From: Lentzea fradiae
GTDB taxonomy: Bacteria; Actinomycetota; Actinomycetes; Mycobacteriales; Pseudonocardiaceae
Assembly (NCBI RefSeq): GCF_900100955.1
Contig: NZ_FNCC01000013.1
Coordinates: 186,001-250,000, forward strand
Length of the DNA stretch: 64,000 bases
Reading direction: 5' to 3'
In this document: positions 7,953 through 16,216 of the stretch, piece by piece
Position numbering within the stretch: the stretch's first letter is position 1
How the letters are laid out: each line of letters starts with the position of its first letter
Notes under the pieces: model-generated
Seen by the model: only the letters and a program-made list of their open reading frames with translations
Database searches by the model: none
Told to the model about the DNA's origin: nothing
Translations under genes and position numbers: made by a program

Positions 7953-9077
7953 TCATCCAATTACTCCGGATCGACGCAGTTCCATAATTTCGGCGTCCGG
8001 CACACCGATCCCGGCGAGCACTTCCGCGGTGTTCGCCCCCGCCTCGGCGGGAGGGCTCGGGACGGCCGTCGGCGTGCGGTCGAAACGGGGCGCCGGCGCC
8101 GGGTGCCGCGCACCCGCGACGTCCACGAAAGTGTTGCGTGCCGTGTTGTACGGGTGATTCGCCGCCTCGTCGGGGCTCAGCACCGGCGCCAGGCACGCGT
8201 CCGTGCCCCGCGCGAGGTCCGCCCACTCGTCCCTGGTCTTCGTCTTCACCGCCGCCGCGATGCGTTCCCGCAGCTCAGGCCAGTTCGCCGGGTCGTCGCG
8301 CGACGGCGCGTCCGCGAGGTCCAGCACACGCACGAGGTCGGCGTAGAACTTCTGCTCCAACGCGCCCACGGCCACGAACCGCCCGTCCGCGGCCTCGTAG
8401 ACGTCGTAGAACGGCACTCCCCCGTCGAGCATGTTCTCGCCGCGCCCGCCCCGCCACAGGCCCGCGGACCGCATCCCGTGCAGGAACGTCGTCAGCAACG
8501 CGACCCCGTCGACCATCGCCGCGTCGACCACCTGGCCACGCCCGGAGCGCTCCCGTTCGTACAGCGCCGCGAGCACGCCGAGGGCCAGCAGCAGCCCGCC
8601 GCCGCCGAAGTCGCCCAGCAGGTTGATCGGGAACGACGGTGGCCCGCCCGCGCGGCCGAGGGGTTCGAGGGCGCCCGCGACGGCGATGTAGTTGATGTCG
8701 TGCCCTGCGCGGTCGGCGAGCGGCCCGTCCTGGCCCCAGCCGGTCATGCGCCCGTAGATGAGGCGCGGGTTGCGGGCGAGGCACTGCGCCGGTCCGATGC
8801 CCAGCCGTTCGGTGACACCCGGCCGGAAGCCCTCCACCAGCACGTCCGACCGCTCGACGAGCTTCAGCACCAGCTCGGCGCCCTGCGGCGTGCGGGTGTC
8901 GATGGCGATCGAGCGCCGGTTGCGGCCGAGGAAGTCGCCCGGGATCATCGGCCGGCTTCCCGGCTTGTGCACCTGGACGACGTCCGCGCCCAGGTCGGCG
9001 AGCACCATGCAGCCGAACGGCGCGGGCGCGAGACCCGCGAGCTCGACCACGCGGAGACCTTCCAGGGGGCCGCTCAC
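7953..9077 (-). CDS. mcr: Alpha-methylacyl-CoA racemase (CoA-transferase family III fold)
   Basis: The enzyme epimerises the alpha-methyl centre of branched acyl-CoAs so that they can enter beta-oxidation. The 374-residue protein carries the family's catalytic His126 in GHDINY and Asp156 in NLLGDFGGGG, the same positions as His126/Asp156 of the characterised mycobacterial enzyme. This favours a racemase over a true CoA transferase. GTG 9077 overlaps the stop of the upstream acyl-CoA dehydrogenase gene (GTGA), so the two are translationally coupled. The pair suggests catabolism of methyl-branched fatty acids or sterol side chains. The exact substrate cannot be read from sequence. Confidence 0.92.
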   Translation of the reverse strand: MSGPLEGLRVVELAGLAPAPFGCMVLADLGADVVQVHKPGSRPMIPGDFLGRNRRSIAIDTRTPQGAELVLKLVERSDVLVEGFRPGVTERLGIGPAQCLARNPRLIYGRMTGWGQDGPLADRAGHDINYIAVAGALEPLGRAGGPPSFPINLLGDFGGGGLLLALGVLAALYERERSGRGQVVDAAMVDGVALLTTFLHGMRSAGLWRGGRGENMLDGGVPFYDVYEAADGRFVAVGALEQKFYADLVRVLDLADAPSRDDPANWPELRERIAAAVKTKTRDEWADLARGTDACLAPVLSPDEAANHPYNTARNTFVDVAGARHPAPAPRFDRTPTAVPSPPAEAGANTAEVLAGIGVPDAEIMELRRSGVIG

Positions 9078-10210
9078 AGGGACCTCGCGATGATTTCCTT
9101 CATGATCTCGTTCGTGCCGCCGTAGATCCGCTGCACGCGGGCGTCGGACCAGGCACGTGCGATCGGGTACTCGGTCATGTAGCCGTAGCCGCCGAAGAGC
9201 TGCACGCACTCGTCGACGACCCTGCTCAGCCGGTCGCTGGCCCACCACTTCGCCATCGCCGCGGTCGGCACGTCCAGCTCGCCGCGCAGGTGCTTCTCAA
9301 TGCACTCGTCGATGAACGCCCTGGTCACGGCCGCCTCGGTGGCGCACTCGGCGAGCTTGAACCTGGTGTTCTGGAACTTGATCAGCTCCTTGCCGAACGC
9401 CTGGCGCTCCTTCACGTACCTCAGCGTCACGTCCACGGCCGCCTCGATGCCCGCGATGCTGGCGACGCCGATGATCAGGCGTTCCTGCGGCAGCTGCTGC
9501 ATGAGCTGGACGAACCCGAGGCCCTCCTGGCCGCCGAGGAGGTTCGCGGCGGGCACCCGGACGTCGTCGAAGAACAGCTCGGCGGTGTCCTGCCCCTTCA
9601 TGCCGACCTTGTCGAGCACGCGGCCGCGGCGGATGTCGTTGTCCACGACGAGCAGCGAGATGCCGGTGGCGCCCTGCGCCGGGTCGGTCTTGGCAGCGAC
9701 GATGACGAGGTCCGCGAGCGCGCCGTTGGTGATGAACGTCTTCGAGCCGCTGATGACGTACTCGTCACCGTCCTTGACGGCCCTGGTCCGGATGCCCTGG
9801 AGGTCGGAGCCCGCGCCGGGCTCGGTCATCGCGATGGCGCCGACGTACTCGCCGGACGCGAGCTTGGGCAGCCAGCGCCGCTTCTGCTCCTCGGTGCCGT
9901 AAGAGTTGAGGTAGTGGGCGACGATGCCGCTGTGCACGCTGTTGCCCCATGAGCTGTCGCCCGCACGCGCCTGCTCTTCCAGCAGCACGGCCTCGTGCGC
10001 GAACGTGCCGCCGCCACCGCCGTACTCCTCGGGGATGCTCAGGCACAGCAGGCCCAGCTCACCGGCCTTGCGCCACAGCTCGCGGTCGACCTGCTTCTGC
10101 TCGGCGAAGCGTTCGGCGTGCGGCGTGACCTCCTTCTCGAAGAACGTGCGCGCCAACTGGCGCAACTGGTCCAGGTCGCTGTCCATCCACCGCGATCGAC
10201 GCTCTGCCAT
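9074..10210 (-). CDS. Acyl-CoA dehydrogenase (long-chain type)
   Basis: This FAD enzyme introduces the alpha-beta double bond in acyl-CoA. It is about 378 residues, a standard length. Visible signatures are AMTEPGAGSD (about 127-136), SGSKTFITNG, QAFGKELIKFQNTRFKLAE and the C-terminal YGGTNEIMKEIIARSL. Because the position before GTNEI is Gly, the base is probably not there. Glu243 in LPQERLIIG matches the base of mammalian long-chain and isovaleryl-CoA dehydrogenases; that assignment is by recollection of those families. ATG 10210 was chosen to fit family length, with no clear ribosome site. The gene diverges from fadA across 195 bp. Confidence 0.92.
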   Translation of the reverse strand: MAERRSRWMDSDLDQLRQLARTFFEKEVTPHAERFAEQKQVDRELWRKAGELGLLCLSIPEEYGGGGGTFAHEAVLLEEQARAGDSSWGNSVHSGIVAHYLNSYGTEEQKRRWLPKLASGEYVGAIAMTEPGAGSDLQGIRTRAVKDGDEYVISGSKTFITNGALADLVIVAAKTDPAQGATGISLLVVDNDIRRGRVLDKVGMKGQDTAELFFDDVRVPAANLLGGQEGLGFVQLMQQLPQERLIIGVASIAGIEAAVDVTLRYVKERQAFGKELIKFQNTRFKLAECATEAAVTRAFIDECIEKHLRGELDVPTAAMAKWWASDRLSRVVDECVQLFGGYGYMTEYPIARAWSDARVQRIYGGTNEIMKEIIARSL

Positions 10211-10392
10211 GAGGTCCACGAAACCACCGCGAGGTGATCCACGCCATGACCGGCACGCGTCGCCGTCCCCCGAAAATCTGAGCGAAATTCCCACTCCGGC
10301 CGCTCGGACGAGCCCATCCTCCCGGTCTCCGGAGCGACGGGTGAGCTAATCGGTCACCCCGCACGGTCATGGCCAGCTCGCCGGGGCGGGCC

Positions 10393-10398
10393 TAGCGT
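10393..10398 (+). promoter_or_regulatory. -10 element, leaderless fadA mRNA
   Basis: TAGCGT ends 7 nt before ATG 10406, and no ribosome site is present. A start at the A of ATG is expected. Confidence 0.5.
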
Positions 10399-10405
10399 GG
10401 ACGTC

Positions 10406-11608
10406 ATGAGCGAAGCCTTGATCTTCGACGCGGTGCGCACGCCGCGCGGCAAGGGCAAGCGCGGGTCGCTGCACAGCGTCCGGCCCGTGGAGCTGGCCGC
10501 CGGTGTGCTGCGCGCGCTGTCCGAACGCAACTCCCTCGACACCTCCGCGGTGGACGACGTCGTGTTCGGCGTCGTGTCGCCGCTCGGCGAGCAGGGCGGC
10601 GACATCGCCCGCACGGCCGTCCTGGCCGCCGGGTGGGACCAGCGTCCCGCCGGCGTGCAGCTCAACCGGTTCTGCGCCTCCGGCCTGGAGTCGGTGAACC
10701 TCGCCGCGGCCAAGGTCGCGTCCGGTTTCGAGGACCTGGTGGTCGCCGGTGGCGTCGAGTCGATGTCGCGCGTGCCGATGGGCTCCGACGGCGGCGCGTG
10801 GGCGATCGACCCCACGACCAACTTCGACCTGTCGTTCGTGCCGCAGGGCGTGTCGGCCGACCTGATCGCGACGCTGGAGGGCCACTCGCGCACGGACGTC
10901 GACGCGTGGGCCGCCCGGTCGCACGCCCGCGCGTTCGAGGCGCAGAAGAACGGCTGGTTCGAGCGCTCGGTCGTGCCGGTCGTCGACCAGAACGGCACGG
11001 TGGTGCTCAAGGAGGACGAGACGATCCGTCCCGAGTCCACCGTCGAGTCGCTCGGCAGGCTCAAGCCCAGCTTCCAGTTCCACGGCGACCTCGGCTACGA
11101 CACCGTCGCGATCGACCGCTACCCCACCGTCGAGCGCATCAGCCACGTCCACACGCCCGGCAACTCGTCGCAGATCGTCGACGGCGCCGCGGCCATGCTG
11201 ATCGGCTCCGCCGCGGCCGGGAAGGCGCTGGGACTGACGCCGCGCGCCCGGATCGTGTCCGTCGCGGTCGTCGGCACCGAACCGACGATCATGCTCACCG
11301 GCCCGGCGCCGTCGGCCCGCAAGGCGCTCGACAAGGCGGGCCTCTCGGTCGAGGACATCGACCTGTTCGAGGTCAACGAAGCGTTCTCGTCGGTCGTGCT
11401 GAAGTTCCTGAAGGACATGGACGTCCCCGAGGAGAAGGTCAACGTCAACGGCGGCGCCATCGCGCTGGGCCACCCCCTCGGCGCCACCGGCTGCATGATC
11501 CTCGGCACCCTGCTCGACGAGCTGGAGCGCCGGGACCTGCGGCGCGGCCTCGCCACGTTGTGCGTGGGCGGCGGCATGGGCATCGCGACGATCATCGAGA
11601 GGGTCTGA
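10406..11608 (+). CDS. fadA: Acetyl-CoA acyltransferase (thiolase)
   Basis: Thiolase catalyses the last step of beta-oxidation, splitting 3-ketoacyl-CoA with CoA to acetyl-CoA and a shortened acyl-CoA. The 400-residue protein has the acyl-accepting Cys90 in NRFCASGLES, His356 in GGAIALGHPLGATG and the second catalytic Cys386 in CVGGGMG. ATG 10406 is preferred over the in-frame GTG 10397 because of the leaderless -10 spacing. The fadB start follows the stop by 5 nt, so FadA and FadB form one operon and probably one trifunctional complex. Paralogous thiolases used for synthesis cannot be excluded, but the context favours degradation. Confidence 0.96.
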   Translation: MSEALIFDAVRTPRGKGKRGSLHSVRPVELAAGVLRALSERNSLDTSAVDDVVFGVVSPLGEQGGDIARTAVLAAGWDQRPAGVQLNRFCASGLESVNLAAAKVASGFEDLVVAGGVESMSRVPMGSDGGAWAIDPTTNFDLSFVPQGVSADLIATLEGHSRTDVDAWAARSHARAFEAQKNGWFERSVVPVVDQNGTVVLKEDETIRPESTVESLGRLKPSFQFHGDLGYDTVAIDRYPTVERISHVHTPGNSSQIVDGAAAMLIGSAAAGKALGLTPRARIVSVAVVGTEPTIMLTGPAPSARKALDKAGLSVEDIDLFEVNEAFSSVVLKFLKDMDVPEEKVNVNGGAIALGHPLGATGCMILGTLLDELERRDLRRGLATLCVGGGMGIATIIERV

Positions 11609-11613
11609 GGACA

Positions 11614-13656
11614 GTGTCGAACTCTCCTGGCACGTTCCACTACGACAAGGACGCGGACGGCGTCGTCACGCTGACGATGGACATGTCCGGCTCCGCCAAC
11701 GTGATGAACGACGAGTACCGCGAGCTGATGGGCGACGCCGTCGGCAAGCTCGAGGCCGACGACATCACCGGTGTGATCATCACGTCCGCCAAGAAGACGT
11801 TCTTCGCCGGTGGCGACCTGAACGTGCTGATCGCGATCACGCCCGAGACCGCCTCGCAGGCGCTGGAAGGCGTCGAGGAGCTCAAGGCCCAGCTGCGGCG
11901 CCTGGAGAAGCTCGGCAAGCCGGTCGTGGCCGCCATCAACGGCACCGCGCTCGGCGGCGGCTTCGAGATCGCGCTGGCCGCGCACCGCCGGATCGTGTTG
12001 AACGACAACAAGATCCGCGTCGGCCTGCCGGAGGCGACGCTCGGCCTGCTGCCCGGCGGCGGTGGCGTCACGCGCATGGTGCGGCTGCTCGGCGTGCAGA
12101 AGGCGTTGCCGTTGCTCATGGAGGGCAAGCAGCTCCGCCCGGAGCGCGCTCTCCAGGCCGGGATCGTCGACCAGCTCGTCAACACGCCCGAGGAGCTGCT
12201 CTCCGAGGCCCGCGCGTGGATCAAGGCGAACCCGTCCGCGACCCAGCCGTGGGACGTGCAGGGCGCGGGCGTGCCGGACCTGAAGTTCGGCGACACCAAC
12301 AGCTACGGCCTCCTCGCCGCCGCCCCCGCCGTGCTGAGCAAGAAGACGCACGGCGCGTACCCGGCACCGAAGAAGATCATGGCGGCGGCCGTCGAGGGCG
12401 CGTACGTCGACTTCGACACGGCGCTGAAGATCGAGGGCCGCTACTTCGTGGAGCTGGCCTCCGGTCAGGTCTCCAAGAACATGATCACGGCGTTCTGGTT
12501 CAACCTCAACGAGGTCAACGGCCGCGCGTCGGCCTCCGGCAAGCGCGTGGCGAAGCTCGGCGTGCTCGGCGCGGGCATGATGGGCGCCGGAATCGCCGAG
12601 GTGTCCGCGAAGGCGGGCATCGAGGTGGTCCTGAAGGACGTGACGCTGGAGGCGGCGCAGAAGGGCGCACAGGGCCTGGAAGGCATCACGCCGACCGACT
12701 CCGACGACGACCTGGCGGGCTGCGACCTCGTCATCGAGGCCGTCTTCGAGAACCGCGAGCTGAAGAACAAGGTGCTGCCCGCCGCCGAGGCGAACGCGCT
12801 GCCCGACGCGGTGATCGCGTCGAACACCTCGACGCTGCCGATCACCGGTCTCGCGTCCGCGGTGACGGCGCCGGAGCGGTTCATCGGCCTGCACTTCTTC
12901 TCGCCGGTGCCGAAGATGCGGCTCGTGGAGATCATCCGCGGCGAGAAGACGTCCGAGGAGACGCTCCAGCGCGCGCTCGACTACGTGCGGCAGATCGGGA
13001 AGACCCCGATCGTCGTCAACGACTCGCGCGGCTTCTACACCTCGCGGACGTTCGGCACGTACGTCATCGAGGCGATCACGATGCTGGCCGAGGGCGTCGC
13101 CCCGGCGTTCATCGAGAACGTCGCCAAGAAGGCGGGCATGGCCGTCGGGCCGCTGGCCGTCTCCGACGAGGTGACGCTGACGCTCCAGCTGAAGATCCAC
13201 GACCAGACGCTCGCCGACGACCCGACTCTCGTGTCGGAGAGCCCGGCGTACGACCTCATCCGCGAGCTGGTGTCGCTGGGCCGCAGCGGGAAGTCGTCCG
13301 GCGCGGGCTTCTACGAGTACCCGGAGGGCGGCAAGAAGTTCCTCTGGCCGGAGCTCACCACCCGCTACGCCAAGGCGGACGCGGGAGTGTCCGAACAGGA
13401 CGTTCGCGACCGGCTGCTGTTCGTGCAGGCGCTGGAGACGGTGCGCTGCCTGGACGAGGGTGTGCTCACGTCCGTGGCGGACGCGAACATCGGCTCGATC
13501 TTCGGGTTCGGCTTCGCGCCGTGGACCGGCGGCACGCTGCAGTTCATCAACTCCTACGGCGTGCAGGCGTTCGTGGAGCGGGCCGACTACCTCGCCGACA
13601 CCTACGGCGAGCGGTTCCGTCCTCCCGCCTCGCTGCGGGAGCGCGACAGGTTCTAG
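11614..13656 (+). CDS. fadB: Enoyl-CoA hydratase / 3-hydroxyacyl-CoA dehydrogenase, shortened helical arm
   Basis: This is the bifunctional FadB alpha subunit, 680 residues. The N-terminal crotonase domain has oxyanion/catalytic motifs NGTALGGGFE (Glu118) and GLPEATLGLLPGGGG (Glu140). A linker leads to the NAD-binding domain with GVLGAGMMGAG (316-326), NTSTLPI and the catalytic His427 in GLHFFSPVPKM. C-terminal dehydrogenase domains end in GFGFAPWTGG. The segment between KDVTLEAAQKG and ITPT (about 342-361) is roughly 20-25 residues shorter than in E. coli FadB or mycobacterial FadB. It lacks the helical excursion that contacts acyl-CoA in this fold. GTG 11614 lies 5 nt after fadA. The stop shares a CTAG with the converging araC gene. 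Confidence 0.95.
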   Translation: MSNSPGTFHYDKDADGVVTLTMDMSGSANVMNDEYRELMGDAVGKLEADDITGVIITSAKKTFFAGGDLNVLIAITPETASQALEGVEELKAQLRRLEKLGKPVVAAINGTALGGGFEIALAAHRRIVLNDNKIRVGLPEATLGLLPGGGGVTRMVRLLGVQKALPLLMEGKQLRPERALQAGIVDQLVNTPEELLSEARAWIKANPSATQPWDVQGAGVPDLKFGDTNSYGLLAAAPAVLSKKTHGAYPAPKKIMAAAVEGAYVDFDTALKIEGRYFVELASGQVSKNMITAFWFNLNEVNGRASASGKRVAKLGVLGAGMMGAGIAEVSAKAGIEVVLKDVTLEAAQKGAQGLEGITPTDSDDDLAGCDLVIEAVFENRELKNKVLPAAEANALPDAVIASNTSTLPITGLASAVTAPERFIGLHFFSPVPKMRLVEIIRGEKTSEETLQRALDYVRQIGKTPIVVNDSRGFYTSRTFGTYVIEAITMLAEGVAPAFIENVAKKAGMAVGPLAVSDEVTLTLQLKIHDQTLADDPTLVSESPAYDLIRELVSLGRSGKSSGAGFYEYPEGGKKFLWPELTTRYAKADAGVSEQDVRDRLLFVQALETVRCLDEGVLTSVADANIGSIFGFGFAPWTGGTLQFINSYGVQAFVERADYLADTYGERFRPPASLRERDRF

Positions 13657-14603
13657 GCGCGGTAGGAGCCGGGTGAGGACCCGGTCCACCGCTTGAAGGC
13701 CCGGTGGAAGGCGCTCGCCTCGGAGAACCCGAGGCGCAGCGCCAGCTCCTCCACCGACTCGCCTCCGCGCACCAGTGACGCCACCGCCTGGTCGCGCAGC
13801 AGCTGCTCCCGCACCTCGCGGAACGACGTCCCCTCCGCGGCCAGCCTGCGCCGCAACGTCGGCGCGGACACCCCCAGCGCGGCCGCCACGGCCTCCAGCC
13901 CCGTCACCCCGCGCCCGAGCAGCCGCCGCACGTGCCCGGCCGTGTCCGCCCCGTGGTCGCGGCGCGACAGCAGCTCCGCCGGCGAGTGCCGCAGGAAGCG
14001 CTTCAACGCCGCCTCGTCCTGCACGACCGGCATGCGCAGGAACTTCTCGTCGAACGAGATGGACGTGGCGGGCGCGCCGAACCGCAGCGGACAGCCGAAG
14101 ATCAGGTGGTACTCGGCGGCGTGGGCGGGCTCGGGATAGCCGAGCTCGGCACTCCTCAACGGAATCCGGCGGCCGATCAGCCACGACGAGAACCGGTGCC
14201 ACAGCACGAGCAGCGACTCGGTCAGGAAGTGGTCGGGGTCGCCGGGGATGTCGAGCGTGAAGCGCCCCCCGTCGAGCGCCAGCGACAGCGGCTGGTCGAA
14301 CAGCGAGTAGAACGCGAGGCCGCGCCGCAGCGCCGACTCCAGGTCCGGGCAGTGCACGGCCAGCAGGCACATCATCGCGAACGTGCCGCGTTTGGACGGC
14401 CGGGGCCCGAAGCCCATGAACTCGTCGTCGAGGACTTCCCAGAGCGTCTGGATGAACTTCGTGTACTGCGCGGGAGTGACCCGCGCCCGGTCGTCGTCGA
14501 GCAGGCTGGCGGGGATGCCCGCGCCCCGCAGCACGACGGACGGCTCCTCGCAGGCGCGCAGCGCGGCCCGCACGTAGTGGATCGCCACGGTCCGGGAGTG
14601 CAC
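13653..14603 (-). CDS. AraC-family regulator with Arabinose_bd-type N-domain
   Basis: The N-terminal about 200 residues match the Arabinose_bd (PF12625-like) sensor domain found in regulators of lipid or amino-acid catabolism (RACEEPSVVLRGAGIP, LDIPGDPDHFLTESLL). The last about 85 residues hold two AraC helix-turn-helix motifs (GLEAVAAALGVSAPTLRRRL and SVEELALRLGFSEASAFHRAFKRWTG). The gene converges on fadB, sharing a CTAG that gives both stop codons, so a role in controlling the fadAB/acd-mcr island is a reasonable inference. GTG 14603 has a TACTGT hexamer 5 nt upstream, and family length agrees. An in-frame ATG at 14726 would add a Pro/Arg-rich stretch and is judged unlikely. Confidence 0.87.
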   Translation of the reverse strand: MHSRTVAIHYVRAALRACEEPSVVLRGAGIPASLLDDDRARVTPAQYTKFIQTLWEVLDDEFMGFGPRPSKRGTFAMMCLLAVHCPDLESALRRGLAFYSLFDQPLSLALDGGRFTLDIPGDPDHFLTESLLVLWHRFSSWLIGRRIPLRSAELGYPEPAHAAEYHLIFGCPLRFGAPATSISFDEKFLRMPVVQDEAALKRFLRHSPAELLSRRDHGADTAGHVRRLLGRGVTGLEAVAAALGVSAPTLRRRLAAEGTSFREVREQLLRDQAVASLVRGGESVEELALRLGFSEASAFHRAFKRWTGSSPGSYRA

Positions 14604-14608
14604 GACCC

Positions 14609-14614
14609 ACAGTA
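14609..14614 (-). promoter_or_regulatory. -10 element, proximal araC promoter
   Basis: TACTGT on the minus strand ends 5 nt before GTG 14603. A large inverted repeat begins 7 bp upstream, over the expected -35 region. Confidence 0.35.
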
Positions 14615-14620
14615 GAACGC

Positions 14621-14671
14621 CGACGGCGGTGAGGCGGCTCCAGGGAGAGCAGAGCCGCACCACCGCCGTCG
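14621..14671. repeat. 20-bp inverted repeat in araC upstream region
   Basis: The arms 14621-14640 and 14652-14671 match at 18 of 20 positions, separated by 11 nt. The repeat covers the -35 region of the proximal araC promoter and lies in the 5' leader of transcripts from the distal promoter at 14759-14788. It may be an autoregulatory operator for the AraC protein or an RNA hairpin that stops read-through. Confidence 0.6.
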
Positions 14672-14758
14672 AAAGGCCCACCTGGTGAGCCGGTGCTCCT
14701 CGCCGACGGGGCTTCCGCACGCCCATCGGCCAGGGACGATGTGATGTTGTGTCCCCAA

Positions 14759-14788
14759 ACGATATTTGGTCTAGACCAGGAATGTCAA
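14759..14788 (-). promoter_or_regulatory. Consensus promoter reading toward araC, with operator in spacer
   Basis: On the minus strand a perfect TTGACA (14788-14783), an 18-bp spacer and TATCGT (14764-14759) form a strong vegetative-type promoter. The whole 12-bp palindrome at 14767-14778 lies inside the spacer, so a bound repressor would block polymerase directly. Confidence 0.6.
14767..14778. promoter_or_regulatory. GntR/HutC-type operator (DasR-like dre core)
   Basis: TGGTCTAGACCA is a perfect 12-bp palindrome. It equals the core of the DasR-responsive element described in streptomycetes and fits the GT-n-TA-n-AC rule for HutC-subfamily GntR regulators. The bound protein is inferred; no GntR gene lies in the window. 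Confidence 0.6.
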
Positions 14789-14792
14789 TAGA

Positions 14793-14812
14793 GCGAAAAG
14801 AGCACTTTTCGC
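14793..14812 (-). terminator. Terminator after DM13 gene
   Basis: GCGAAAAG (14793-14800) pairs with CTTTTCGC (14805-14812) around a 4-nt loop, 8 nt past the DM13 stop. The hairpin is followed by TCTATT on the minus strand. Confidence 0.65.
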
Positions 14813-14820
14813 GGCATGTT

Positions 14821-15372
14821 TCACGCTTGTTCCAACGGCGCTACGGCGAAGCCCGCGGAGAACCTCTTGCACCAGATCACGACGCTCCGAATGGTCGAGA
14901 CGTCGACTTCCGCGGGAATCTCGTAGACCTGGTCACCCCGGTTGCCCTTCAGCTTGCCAAGGCTCGTGAACCCCTGCCCGAACGTTTTCTCCGACGAGCC
15001 GGACGGGTGCGGCGAGAGGTAAACGTACAGGTCAGGCCCATCACTGGTGTTCAACGCGGCGAACTGGACCGAATGCGCGCCACCCGGCAACCTGACCAAA
15101 CTCGCCTTACCCGTGGTCGTGTGCTCAAGCGACCGCCACTCCCCAGTCGCCACCTCCCGAGGCGTTTCCTCGACGACCGGCGGAGCACTGGACGAAACTG
15201 ACTCGGGAGTCAACGAAGGCACCACCTGACTGCTGCTGACCGGCGGCACCAGCAGCGCCTCGTGCGTTTCGCGAACCGTGAGCAGCCGCCAGGGCTGGAA
15301 GAGGTACAACCCGACCCCCAACGCGACCACGAGGAAAACTGAGACGGGAATCAGGAATCGACGACGACTCAT
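14821..15372 (-). CDS. Membrane-anchored DM13-domain protein
   Basis: This 183-residue protein has an N-terminal signal-anchor (residues about 5-25, FLIPVSVFLVVALGVGLYLF), a Ser/Pro-rich linker and a C-terminal DM13 domain. DM13 marks are GEWRSLEHTTTGKA, TSDGPDLYVYLS, LGKLKGNRGDQVYEIP and the SVVIWCKRFSAGFA end with its conserved Cys. DM13 is thought to be a redox/electron-transfer module on the outer face of membranes; the partner is unknown. There is no clear ribosome site before ATG 15372. A terminator follows the stop. Confidence 0.88.
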   Translation of the reverse strand: MSRRRFLIPVSVFLVVALGVGLYLFQPWRLLTVRETHEALLVPPVSSSQVVPSLTPESVSSSAPPVVEETPREVATGEWRSLEHTTTGKASLVRLPGGAHSVQFAALNTSDGPDLYVYLSPHPSGSSEKTFGQGFTSLGKLKGNRGDQVYEIPAEVDVSTIRSVVIWCKRFSAGFAVAPLEQA

Positions 15373-15697
15373 ACCGAAAATACTGACCCAAACAGACCCG
15401 GAAAGAGCTTACGGAGTTGTTAGGGCCCGCCACCCGCCCAACCCTCCGCCAGGTTCACTCGCACGGGTGACGCTCCACCGTGGCACTCCTACCCACAACC
15501 GCGCTGGTAGCACCCCTTCCCACCCCCGGCGGAGCACCCCCGAACATCACAGTCCGATGACGACACCCACTCAACCACCGCGCCCCGGCAACCGATAAGG
15601 CAAACGGCGCCCGTTCCCCACGACATCGCACCGCCGTGTCCAACCGGGAACAGGACCCACCCGACTTCACCCCGAAGAGCAAGTGAGGAGGACTGCT
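15373..15697. other. Divergent spacer, no gene seen
   Basis: This region between two diverging surface-protein genes must hold both promoters. I see Pro/Gly-codon-like composition but no credible small ORF with a ribosome site other than the downstream gene's own GAGGAGG at about 15685. Confidence 0.5.
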
Positions 15698-16099
15698 GTG
15701 CGCGCACTGTGGGCAGCAGGTGGTTCCGCCGTGTTCGGGTCCGCACTGCTAGGTGTGCTGGTGGGCATGCTCATCCACAACGCGAACACCGACGAACCGC
15801 AGAGCGGCCCCCCGGCCTCCACCTGGACCAGCTCCACGTACAGCACCCCGCCGCTCCCGGCGGAAAGCCCCACCCCCGCCAGCACCACCGAGAACAGCCC
15901 TGTCAACGCCCCGGACCCCCGGCCACCGGCCCCGCGGGCGACAACCACCCCACCCCCGGCAGAGCCGAACCCGGCGGCCCCACCCCCGGAAACCGCACCC
16001 CCACCGCCGACGACGAGCGCCCAGCCGTCAGGCTGGTCGTGCAGCCCCCTGAACCCCCTGCCACCACCCACGTGCAAGAACCAGGAAAACGGCCGCTAG
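15698..16099 (+). CDS. Small Pro-rich membrane-anchored protein
   Basis: A 133-residue protein with one N-terminal membrane helix (about residues 5-25, AGGSAVFGSALLGVLVGMLI). An extracytoplasmic Pro/Thr/Ser-rich low-complexity region follows, then a short tail with two Cys (WSCSPLNPLPPPTCK). GTG 15698 follows GAGGAGG by 5-6 nt; GTG 15683 in frame overlaps that site and is not used. No family recognised. The composition is that of wall-spanning linkers, so it may display its small C-terminal disulfide loop outside. Confidence 0.7.
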   Translation: MRALWAAGGSAVFGSALLGVLVGMLIHNANTDEPQSGPPASTWTSSTYSTPPLPAESPTPASTTENSPVNAPDPRPPAPRATTTPPPAEPNPAAPPPETAPPPPTTSAQPSGWSCSPLNPLPPPTCKNQENGR

Positions 16100-16216
16100 C
16101 GGCAGCACGCCGAGCGATGGCGCAGCGAGCGGTCCCGAGCACGGCGAGGCGCGGTGGTGGCTCCTTCGGGAGTGCCGGGAGCCCTCGGAAAAGGTGGGCG
16201 ACGCCCCCCCAACCGG

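Noticed and set aside
14604..14726. N-terminal extension of the AraC-type regulator to ATG 14726
   Set aside because: The added residues are Pro/Arg rich and non-conserved in type, and would run through a 20-bp inverted repeat. GTG 14603 has a -10 hexamer at leaderless distance.
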